From the NCBI GenBank assembly GCA_017420825.1, contig JAFQNU010000145.1, positions 1 through 5,388 on the forward strand: a stretch of 5,388 bases of DNA. The letters run 5' to 3'. This document shows positions 1 through 5,388 of this stretch, piece after piece. The notes below the pieces were generated by a model, which saw only the letters and a list, made by a program, of their open reading frames with translations, ran no database searches and was not told the origin of the DNA. The DNA is from Clostridia bacterium. Lineage in GTDB: Bacteria > Bacillota > Clostridia > UBA1381. Within the stretch, counting starts at the first letter, position 1, and each line of letters opens with the position of its first letter. Position numbers and translations under genes: made by a program.

Positions 1-39
1 GCACCCGTCTCAAAGCTTTATTTTGAGTCGGGTGTTTTT
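1..39 (+). terminator. Rho-independent terminator, probably the attenuator of a leader upstream of leuA
   Basis: Bases 2-14 pair with 22-34 to give twelve base pairs interrupted by one T-T mismatch (8/28). The loop is seven bases (15-21), and five T residues follow at 35-39. The outer half of the stem is GC-rich (CACCCG with CGGGTG), and the T run directly follows the stem, as in an intrinsic terminator. It lies about 60 nt upstream of the leuA start. The first bases, GCACCC, resemble the 3' strand of a T-box antiterminator, which would pair with the conserved GGGTGG...ACCGC element. That element would lie left of the window and cannot be seen. The structure could instead simply end an upstream gene. 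The hairpin itself is firm; its role as a leucine-responsive attenuator is inference. Confidence 0.78.
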
Positions 40-86
40 GGTATTTTACAAGCTCTCATCTCAGATGTAACAATAGTGATGAAGAG

Positions 87-95
87 AAAGGAAAG
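87..95 (+). promoter_or_regulatory. Ribosome binding site of leuA
   Basis: AAAGGAAAG is the only purine-rich Shine-Dalgarno-like stretch before leuA. The AAGGA core (88-92) ends 10 nt before the ATG at 103 and 13 nt before the ATG at 106. This favours 103 over the in-frame GTG at 76 and ATG at 79, which have no such site upstream and would place this site inside the gene. Confidence 0.6.
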
Positions 96-102
96 AAATG
101 TT

Positions 103-1770
103 ATGATGGACAACGGTAAATACAAGGCGGGGTATTATCCCGTATCTGCCGATTACACGAAGTGGGCAAAAAAAGATAAGGTTGACAAAGCCCCTGTGTG
201 GTGCAGTGTTGATATGCGTGACGGAAACCAGAGCTTAGTTATCCCTATGAGCATGGAGGAAAAGCTTGAATTTTATAAAATGCTCTTAGATGTAGGGTTT
301 AAGGAAATTGAGGTGGGATTTCCTGCGGCATCGGAAACAGAGTATGAGTTTTTGAGAACACTCATAGATAATAATATGATTCCTGATGATGTCAGCGTTC
401 AGGTGTTGACACAGTGTCGTGAGCATATTATAAGAAAGACATTTGATGCCTGTAAGGGCGCTCCCAATGCTATTATTCATTTTTATAACTCGGTAAGTGT
501 TGCACAACGAGAGCAGGTTTTTAAAAAAACAAAAGAGGAAATAAAGGAAATAGCAATAGAGGGTGCAAAGCTTGTTAAGAGGCTTGCTTCAGAGTATGAG
601 GGGAATTTCCGTTTTGAATATTCACCTGAAAGCTTTACAGGCACAGAGCCGGAATATGCACTTGAGGTGTGTAATGCAGTTTTAGATGTACTTAAACCGT
701 CAGAGAATAACAATGTTATTGTAAACCTTCCTGTAACGGTCGAAATGAGTATGCCGCATATTTATGCGTCACAGGTGGAGTATATGAGCGAGAATTTGAA
801 GTATCGTGAGCATGTTACACTATCAGTTCACCCACATAATGACAGAGGTACAGGGGTTGCTGATGCAGAGCTTGCCTTGCTTGCAGGTGCGGACAGAATA
901 GAGGGAACATTGTTTGGTAATGGTGAGAGAACGGGAAATGTTGATATTATAACTCTTGCCTTGAATATGTATTCACATGGAGTTAATCCCGGGCTTGATT
1001 TTTCAGACATGCCCAGATTGGTTGAGATATATGAAAAATGTACGAGAATGCATGTTTATGAGCGTTCGCCGTACGCAGGGGCTTTGGTGTTTGCCGCATT
1101 TTCGGGAAGTCATCAGGATGCTATTGCAAAGGGTATGAAATACAGAGAGGATAGAGGAGAAAGCTACTGGTCTGTTCCGTATATTCCCATTGACCCTCAT
1201 GATATAAGCCGTACATATGATGCAGATGTAATAAGAGTAAATTCACAGAGCGGAAAGGGCGGTATAGGTTATCTGCTTGAGAAAACCTATGGCTATAATC
1301 TGCCTCAGAAAATGCGTGAGGATTTCAGTTATCTGTGTAAGAGTATTTCTGACCATGAGCATAAGGAATTAAGGGCTGATGAGGTATATGAAATATTTAA
1401 AGAGCATTATTTCTCAGATAATTCTCCGATACAGATTTCAGATATGCATTTTCACCGAAAGGGAAATGTTGTTGAAACAGAAATTGTATTTTTAGAGGAC
1501 AGTAGAGAAACAAAAATTACATCGCATGGAAATGGTTCGCTTGATGCAATAAGCAGTGCTTTAAAGGAATACACAGGTAAAAATTACACACTTGAGGTTT
1601 ATTCTGAACACAGTATGCAGGAACAGGGTTCAAAGAGTGTTGCTGCGGCTTATATTGGAATAAAGGCGGAAAACGGAAGGATGTACTGGGGAACAGGTAC
1701 AGATACAGATATTATCCATGCAAGTGCTTCGGCACTGCTTGGTGCATACAGTAATATGATAGGAGAGTGA
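103..1770 (+). CDS. leuA: 2-isopropylmalate synthase, long form (LeuA type 2)
   Basis: This cytoplasmic enzyme condenses acetyl-CoA with 2-oxoisovalerate to give 2-isopropylmalate, the committed step of leucine synthesis. The protein is 555 residues from the chosen ATG, the size of the long actinobacterial/yeast-like class. Residues ~30-310 form the HMGL-like TIM barrel. DMRDGNQ at 37-43 carries the Arg-Asp pair (R39, D40), and HPH at 243-245 plus N279 in GNGERTGN (272-279) complete the metal site. Their spacing closely matches the Mycobacterium tuberculosis ligands D81, H285, H287 and N321. After a linker, residues ~440-555 match the LeuA dimer/regulatory domain, with a GNG motif and a C-terminal WGTG stretch, so leucine feedback inhibition is likely. 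The start at 103 is chosen for its ribosome binding site; ATG 106 is possible, and the in-frame extension to 76 lacks such a site. It is the first gene of the operon and ends 5 nt before leuC. Confidence 0.96.
   Translation: MMDNGKYKAGYYPVSADYTKWAKKDKVDKAPVWCSVDMRDGNQSLVIPMSMEEKLEFYKMLLDVGFKEIEVGFPAASETEYEFLRTLIDNNMIPDDVSVQVLTQCREHIIRKTFDACKGAPNAIIHFYNSVSVAQREQVFKKTKEEIKEIAIEGAKLVKRLASEYEGNFRFEYSPESFTGTEPEYALEVCNAVLDVLKPSENNNVIVNLPVTVEMSMPHIYASQVEYMSENLKYREHVTLSVHPHNDRGTGVADAELALLAGADRIEGTLFGNGERTGNVDIITLALNMYSHGVNPGLDFSDMPRLVEIYEKCTRMHVYERSPYAGALVFAAFSGSHQDAIAKGMKYREDRGESYWSVPYIPIDPHDISRTYDADVIRVNSQSGKGGIGYLLEKTYGYNLPQKMREDFSYLCKSISDHEHKELRADEVYEIFKEHYFSDNSPIQISDMHFHRKGNVVETEIVFLEDSRETKITSHGNGSLDAISSALKEYTGKNYTLEVYSEHSMQEQGSKSVAAAYIGIKAENGRMYWGTGTDTDIIHASASALLGAYSNMIGE
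1761..1767 (+). promoter_or_regulatory. Ribosome binding site of leuC
   Basis: AGGAGAG lies inside the last codons of leuA. Its AGGAG core (1761-1765) is 10 nt upstream of the ATG at 1776. It is only 1 nt from the in-frame GTG at 1767 that overlaps the leuA stop, far too close for that GTG to be used. It therefore decides the leuC start and suggests translational coupling to leuA. Confidence 0.7.
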
Positions 1771-1775
1771 CAGAA

Positions 1776-3035
1776 ATGGGAATGACAATGACACAAAAAA
1801 TTCTTGCGGCTCATGCAGGTCTTGATGTAGTGTGTGCAGGACAACTCATTAATGCAAAGCTTGATGTTGTGCTGGGGAATGATATAACAACTCCTGTTGC
1901 GGTTAATGAGTTTAGGAAGGCAGGATTTAATAAGGTATTTGATAAAGACAGGGTGGCAATAGTTCTTGACCACTTTGTTCCGAATAAAGATATAAAGGCA
2001 GCAGAACAGTCAAAAACGTGCAGAGAATTTGCCTGTGAGCACTGTGTAAGCCATTTCTATGATGTCGGAAAAATGGGAATTGAGCACGCGCTTTTACCTG
2101 AACAGGGAGTTGTGTGTGCGGGGGATTGTATAATAGGAGCTGACAGCCACACTTGTACTTATGGCGCATTAGGGGCGTTTTCAACAGGAGTAGGATCTAC
2201 CGATATGGCGGCAGGCATGGCAACAGGAATGTCGTGGTTTAAGGTGCCGTCAGCTATAAAATTCAACCTCACAGGGAAATTGCCCAAAAACTGTAGCGGT
2301 AAGGATGTAATTCTTACAATAATAGGGAAAATAGGTGTTGACGGAGCGTTATACAAGAGTATGGAGTTTTGCGGAGAAGGTGTTGGAAACCTTTCAATGG
2401 ACGATAGATTTTGTATATGCAATATGGCAATTGAAGCAGGAGCAAAAAACGGAATTTTCCCTGTTGATGAATATACAATGGAATATATGAGGGGACGTAC
2501 CGAGAGAGAGCCTGTCATTTATGAGGCAGATGAAGATGCGGAATATGAACAGGTCATAGATATTAATCTTTGTGAAATAACTCCGACTGTAAGTTGTCCG
2601 CATTTGCCTGAAAACACAAAAAATGCTGATGAGCTTTCAGATATTAAGATAGATCAGGTTGTTATAGGAAGTTGTACTAACGGACGTATGGAGGATATGG
2701 AGACCGCATATAGAGTATTAAAGGGTAAGAAAGTTGCAGATGGTGTCAGATGTATTATAATTCCTGCAACAATGCAAATTTATAGAGAATGTATTGAAAA
2801 AGGTTATGTTACAGCATTTATAGACGCAGGAGCAGTGGTTTCAACACCTACTTGCGGTCCATGCCTTGGCGGATATATGGGAATACTTGCAAAGGGTGAG
2901 AAATGTATTGCGACAACAAACAGAAATTTTGTGGGAAGAATGGGACATGTTGAGAGTGAGGTTTATCTTGCAAGTCCTGCGACAGCAGCGGCGAGTGCTT
3001 TAAAAGGTTATATTGTTGCGTATAAGGAGGACTAA
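1776..3035 (+). CDS. leuC: 3-isopropylmalate dehydratase (isopropylmalate isomerase) large subunit, type 2
   Basis: This is the large, [4Fe-4S]-carrying subunit of the cytoplasmic LeuCD isomerase, which converts 2-isopropylmalate to 3-isopropylmalate through dehydration and rehydration. It has 419 residues, matching the short type 2 class (about 420) rather than the roughly 466-residue E. coli form. Aconitase-family signatures are clear: GADSHTCTYGALGAFSTG near residues 122-139, GSCTNGR with C300, and CGPCLGG with C360 and C363. These three cysteines are the expected cluster ligands. The N-terminus MGMTMTQKILAAHAGL is typical of the family and supports ATG 1776; ATGs at 1782 and 1788 are further from the ribosome binding site. 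The protein has 19 cysteines by my count, many outside the cluster site, in keeping with an anaerobic, oxygen-sensitive lifestyle. leuD follows after 3 nt, fitting equimolar production of the two subunits. Confidence 0.97.
   Translation: MGMTMTQKILAAHAGLDVVCAGQLINAKLDVVLGNDITTPVAVNEFRKAGFNKVFDKDRVAIVLDHFVPNKDIKAAEQSKTCREFACEHCVSHFYDVGKMGIEHALLPEQGVVCAGDCIIGADSHTCTYGALGAFSTGVGSTDMAAGMATGMSWFKVPSAIKFNLTGKLPKNCSGKDVILTIIGKIGVDGALYKSMEFCGEGVGNLSMDDRFCICNMAIEAGAKNGIFPVDEYTMEYMRGRTEREPVIYEADEDAEYEQVIDINLCEITPTVSCPHLPENTKNADELSDIKIDQVVIGSCTNGRMEDMETAYRVLKGKKVADGVRCIIIPATMQIYRECIEKGYVTAFIDAGAVVSTPTCGPCLGGYMGILAKGEKCIATTNRNFVGRMGHVESEVYLASPATAAASALKGYIVAYKED
3024..3030 (+). promoter_or_regulatory. Ribosome binding site of leuD
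   Basis: A perfect AAGGAGG sits within the last codons of leuC, 8 nt before the leuD ATG at 3039. Translation of the small subunit is thus probably coupled to that of the large subunit. Confidence 0.8.
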
Positions 3036-3038
3036 GAT

Positions 3039-3533
3039 ATGAATACACAAGGAAAGGTTTTCAAATACGGAGATAATGTTGATACTGATGTTATTATACC
3101 TGCAAGATACTTAAACACTCCCGATGCACAGGAGCTTGCACTGCATTGTATGGAGGATATAGATACAGAATTTGTTAAAAATGTTAAAGCAGGAGATATA
3201 ATGGTTGCAGGCTGGAATTTTGGTTGTGGTTCATCGAGAGAGCACGCACCGCTTGTTATAAAAACCTGTAAGACAGGCTGTGTTATAGCAAAAAGCTTTG
3301 CAAGAATATTTTACAGAAATGCTATAAATATAGGACTCCCTATTCTTGAGTGTTCTGAGGCTTGTGATGAAATAAATGCAGGTGATGAGGTGTCTGTTGA
3401 TTTTGACACAGGAATAATTTTAAATAAAACAACAGGCAGAGAGTATAAGGCTCAGCCATTCCCTGAATTTATTCAGAATATAATAAAAAAGGGTGGTTTG
3501 TTGGCATCAATCGGAGGTGCAGACAATGAATAA
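3039..3533 (+). CDS. leuD: 3-isopropylmalate dehydratase (isopropylmalate isomerase) small subunit, type 2
   Basis: This is the small subunit of the LeuCD isomerase; it supplies the swivelling domain that closes over the Fe-S active site of LeuC. It has 164 residues, the length of the short type 2 class (the E. coli form is about 200). The family signatures are present: YGDNVDTDVIIPARYL at 10-25, and NFGCGSSREHAP at 60-71, whose Ser-Ser-Arg segment contacts substrate in the aconitase family. SFARIFYRNAINIGLP follows later and is also typical. The ATG at 3039 follows a perfect ribosome binding site, and the N-terminus has the usual family length. The reading frame runs 8 bp into leuB, so the end of leuD carries the leuB ribosome binding site. 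Archaeal-type homoaconitase or citraconate/methylmalate isomerase small subunits look similar, but the leuA, leuC and leuB neighbours settle the leucine role. Confidence 0.96.
   Translation: MNTQGKVFKYGDNVDTDVIIPARYLNTPDAQELALHCMEDIDTEFVKNVKAGDIMVAGWNFGCGSSREHAPLVIKTCKTGCVIAKSFARIFYRNAINIGLPILECSEACDEINAGDEVSVDFDTGIILNKTTGREYKAQPFPEFIQNIIKKGGLLASIGGADNE
3513..3518 (+). promoter_or_regulatory. Ribosome binding site of leuB
   Basis: GGAGGT within the last codons of leuD lies 7 nt upstream of the ATG at 3526. It rules out the in-frame GTG at 3493, which would precede this site and add eleven residues unlike any LeuB N-terminus. Confidence 0.8.
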
Positions 3534-4602
3534 AAATATTGCAGTAATTCGGGGTGACGGAATAGGCCCTGAAATTGTGGAACAGGCATTAAAGGTTCTT
3601 GATAAGATTGCTGAGCTGTTTGGACATAATTTCACATATTCAGATGTTGATATGGGCGGTTGCGCAATAGATAAGTGGGGAGACCCTCTGCCGAAGGAAA
3701 TGCTTGATAAATGTATAAATTCAGATAGTGTTCTATTAGGTGCTGTGGGCGGAGATAAGTGGAATGATGTGCCTGCGCATATGAGACCTGAAAAGGGCTT
3801 ATTAAGACTTCGTGCAGGAATGGGAGTGTATTCAAATAACCGTCCTGCAAAGATATGGAAACAGCTTGCAGACGCATCGCCCTTGAAAAGCTCAATTGTA
3901 GATAAAGGAATTGATTTTATAATCGTCAGGGAATTGATAGGCGGCATTTATTTTGGTGAGCATAAAACAGTTGAAGAAAATCAGGAGAAGGTAGCGACTG
4001 ATGTTTTATCCTATTCTGAAAAGGAAATAGAGAGAATAGGAAGAATTGGTTTTGAAACTGCAAGGAAAAGGAATAAAAGGTTATGCTCGGTTGAAAAAAG
4101 TAATGTTCTTGATTCAAGCCGTTTGTGGAAAGCTGTTATGCACAGACTATCGGCAGAATACCCTGATGTTGAGCTTTTGGATATGCTTGTTGATAACTGT
4201 GCAATGCAGATAGTGAAAAACCCTGCTCAGTTTGATGTTATTGTGACAGAGAATATGTTTGGGGATATTTTGTCTGATGAAGCATCAATGATAACAGGCT
4301 CAATAGGTATGATTCCCTCATCAAGTCTTGGAGATGGAACTTGTGGTTTGTACGAGCCAATTCATGGTTCTGCTCCTGATATTGCAGGACAGGATATTGC
4401 AAATCCGATTGGAACAATTTTATCAGCGGCTATGATGCTAAAATATGGCTTTGATATGGAGAAAGAATCAAATGCAATAGAAAATGCAGTATCTGATGTA
4501 CTTGATAAAGGGTACAGATGTGCGGATATTATGTCTGATGGCTGTAAAAAGGTTGGTTGCAGTGAAATGGGCAGACTGATTATAGAAAATTTGCACAAGT
4601 AA
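3526..4602 (+). CDS. leuB: 3-isopropylmalate dehydrogenase
   Basis: This cytoplasmic NAD-dependent enzyme oxidises 3-isopropylmalate; the product decarboxylates to 2-oxoisocaproate, the precursor of leucine. The protein has 358 residues, the usual size. It opens with IAVIRGDGIGPEI (5-17), the start typical of the beta-decarboxylating dehydrogenase family. Expected substrate residues are R96 and R106 (in LRLRAGMG and NNRPA), R135 and Y142 in RELIGGIYFG, and K191. Metal and substrate aspartates are D223, D247 and D251, in LVDN and FGDILSDEAS. HGSAPDIAG carries D285, the Asp that marks NAD rather than NADP preference in this family. Spacing follows the Thermus thermophilus enzyme, offset by 2-6 residues. 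RELIGG has Ile where many homologues have Thr. The start overlaps the leuD stop by 8 bp, implying coupled translation. Isocitrate, homoisocitrate or tartrate dehydrogenase is unlikely given the context and the LeuB-like motifs. Confidence 0.97.
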   Translation: MNKNIAVIRGDGIGPEIVEQALKVLDKIAELFGHNFTYSDVDMGGCAIDKWGDPLPKEMLDKCINSDSVLLGAVGGDKWNDVPAHMRPEKGLLRLRAGMGVYSNNRPAKIWKQLADASPLKSSIVDKGIDFIIVRELIGGIYFGEHKTVEENQEKVATDVLSYSEKEIERIGRIGFETARKRNKRLCSVEKSNVLDSSRLWKAVMHRLSAEYPDVELLDMLVDNCAMQIVKNPAQFDVIVTENMFGDILSDEASMITGSIGMIPSSSLGDGTCGLYEPIHGSAPDIAGQDIANPIGTILSAAMMLKYGFDMEKESNAIENAVSDVLDKGYRCADIMSDGCKKVGCSEMGRLIIENLHK

Positions 4603-4605
4603 ACT

Positions 4606-4612
4606 AAGGAGG
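4606..4612 (+). promoter_or_regulatory. Ribosome binding site of ilvB
   Basis: A perfect AAGGAGG lies in the 19-nt gap after leuB, 9 nt before ATG 4622 and 12 nt before ATG 4625. The spacing slightly favours 4622. The gap has no hairpin with a T run, so ilvB is probably read from the same transcript as leuACDB. Confidence 0.8.
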
Positions 4613-4621
4613 ATAATTTTT

Positions 4622-5388
4622 ATGATGTTATCAGGATCTGATATAATTATAAAAACATTAATAGAACAGGAATGTGATGTTGTATTCGGCTATCCTGGAG
4701 GACAGATTTTAGATGTATATGATTCACTTTATAAATACAGTGACCAAATCCGTCACGTCCTTGCCGCTCATGAACAGGGGGCGGCACATGCGGCTGACGG
4801 CTGGGCAAGAGCGACAGGGAGACCGGGCGTTGTTATAGCAACATCAGGCCCTGGAGCAACAAATCTTGTCACAGGTATTGCGACTGCACATCTTGATTCT
4901 GTTCCGATGGTTGTAATAACAGGAAATGTTTCGACATATCAAATTGGATATGACAGCTTTCAGGAAATAGATATAACGGGCATCACGTTACCCATAACAA
5001 AGCATAACTATTTTGTTGGCTCCGTAGAAGAACTTGCGGACACAATAAGAGAGGCGTTCAGACTTGCCGTATCGGGCAGACCGGGTCCCGTTCTAATAGA
5101 TGTTCCGAGGGATGTTCAAATGGCAAAATGTGAGTATGAGCCTTGTGATAAGGTGGTGTCTGATATTAAATGTGCGGCAAAGGATATTCGTATAGCAGAG
5201 GCGGCGGAGTGTATCAATTCAAGCAGAAGACCTTATATATATTTTGGAGGAGGACTGGTTTCGAGCGGAGCAAGAGAACAAATGCTCGAACTTGCAGAAA
5301 AAATTGATGCAGTAATAGGGTGTTCAATGATGGGACTTTCTGCAATTCCTACAGACCACCCAAGATTTCTCGGAATGCAGGGAATGCA
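4622..5388 (+). CDS. ilvB: Acetolactate synthase, large catalytic subunit (5' part, cut by window end)
   Basis: This thiamine-diphosphate enzyme joins two pyruvates to 2-acetolactate, or pyruvate with 2-oxobutyrate, at the head of the branched-chain amino acid pathway. The frame stays open to the window end, giving 255 codons of an expected 550 or so. They cover the N-terminal ThDP-binding domain (about 4-170) and the start of the central, FAD-associated domain (RRPYIYFGGG, 202-211). Visible motifs are GYPGG (23-27), HEQGAAHAADGWARATG (50-66) with the ThDP-activating glutamate E51, TSGPGATN (74-81), DSFQE (111-115), KHNY, and RPGPVLIDVPRDVQ from 153. Together these distinguish it from other ThDP enzymes such as glyoxylate carboligase or pyruvate oxidase. 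A catabolic AlsS is unlikely next to leu genes. The regulatory subunit gene (ilvN/ilvH) would be expected downstream. The protein has Q28 and S104 at positions discussed under findings. Residue numbers assume ATG 4622. Confidence 0.94.
   Translation, partial: MMLSGSDIIIKTLIEQECDVVFGYPGGQILDVYDSLYKYSDQIRHVLAAHEQGAAHAADGWARATGRPGVVIATSGPGATNLVTGIATAHLDSVPMVVITGNVSTYQIGYDSFQEIDITGITLPITKHNYFVGSVEELADTIREAFRLAVSGRPGPVLIDVPRDVQMAKCEYEPCDKVVSDIKCAAKDIRIAEAAECINSSRRPYIYFGGGLVSSGAREQMLELAEKIDAVIGCSMMGLSAIPTDHPRFLGMQGM

Noticed and set aside
45..74. Possible promoter: TTTACA (45-50) and AACAAT (69-74), 18 nt apart
   Set aside because: The -35 is five of six, but the -10 matches only four of six and lacks the leading T. 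AT-rich DNA gives such matches by chance, and a promoter just after a likely attenuator would bypass it. It could still be a weak internal start if the hairpin is only an upstream gene's terminator.
76..102. In-frame upstream starts for leuA at GTG 76 and ATG 79
   Set aside because: There is no ribosome binding site before them. The extra Lys/Arg-rich residues are translated from the purine-rich ribosome binding site region itself, and family members start close to the ATG at 103.
1691..1712. Short repeat-like stretch of ACAG/ACAGAT near the leuA 3' end
   Set aside because: It simply encodes the Gly-Thr-Gly-Thr-Asp-Thr-Asp segment of the conserved C-terminal LeuA domain; there are too few units to be a functional repeat.
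1650..1973. Minus-strand open frame of 107 codons across the leuA-leuC junction
   Set aside because: It lies opposite two well-supported genes, has no recognisable motifs, and its composition is what the antisense of purine-rich coding DNA gives.
2159..2518. Minus-strand open frame of 119 codons inside leuC
   Set aside because: It is fully antisense to conserved aconitase-family sequence; no motif and no ribosome binding site evidence. It is a shadow frame.
3507..3947. Minus-strand open frame of 146 codons across leuD and leuB, the longest antisense frame
   Set aside because: It is antisense to conserved LeuB motifs, is rich in Ser, Pro and Ile as expected for a reverse reading of this gene, and resembles no known family.
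1..5388. Search for a novel system, mobile element, CRISPR array, tRNA or rRNA
   Set aside because: Almost every base from 103 to 5388 belongs to one of five well-known biosynthetic genes, and the remaining bases hold only the hairpin and ribosome binding sites. No inverted terminal repeats, direct-repeat arrays or structured RNA genes were seen.

Overview
The window holds one tightly packed, all-plus-strand operon for leucine biosynthesis that continues into the shared branched-chain pathway: leuA - leuC - leuD - leuB - ilvB (cut by the window end). It looks like chromosomal DNA of a strictly anaerobic, low-GC Gram-positive bacterium in the class Clostridia (Lachnospiraceae or a relative is my best guess). 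The basis is the AT-rich composition (around 40 % GC by eye, not counted), consensus AAGGAGG-type ribosome binding sites, use of AGA/AAA/ATA codons, cysteine-rich proteins, and a likely T-box-type leader in front of leuA. The family assignments are firm; the taxonomic placement is inference.

Layout. Positions 1-39 hold a strong hairpin followed by a T run, a Rho-independent terminator. Its position about 60 nt before leuA and its first bases suggest the end of a tRNA-sensing T-box leader whose main part lies off the left edge. leuA (103-1770) is a long-form 2-isopropylmalate synthase with its C-terminal allosteric domain. leuC (1776-3035) and leuD (3039-3533) encode the large and small subunits of isopropylmalate isomerase, both of the short 'type 2' kind. 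leuB (3526-4602) encodes 3-isopropylmalate dehydrogenase. ilvB (from 4622) encodes the catalytic subunit of acetolactate synthase; only its first 255 codons are present.

How the genes work together. IlvB condenses two pyruvates to acetolactate, or pyruvate with 2-oxobutyrate, at the head of valine/leucine/isoleucine synthesis. The resulting 2-oxoisovalerate is extended by LeuA with acetyl-CoA to 2-isopropylmalate. LeuCD isomerises that to 3-isopropylmalate, and LeuB oxidises it so that 2-oxoisocaproate forms, which needs only transamination to give leucine. ilvN, ilvC, ilvD and an aminotransferase are not in the window. Gene junctions are 5 nt, 3 nt, an 8-nt overlap and 19 nt, so a single transcript is very likely.

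All five genes read cleanly with their key catalytic residues in place. There are no frameshifts, mobile elements, RNA genes or CRISPR arrays that I can see. I found no sign of a previously undescribed system: this is an ordinary biosynthetic operon. The points most worth a second look are the probable T-box end at the left edge and two substitutions in IlvB at positions known for inhibitor binding.
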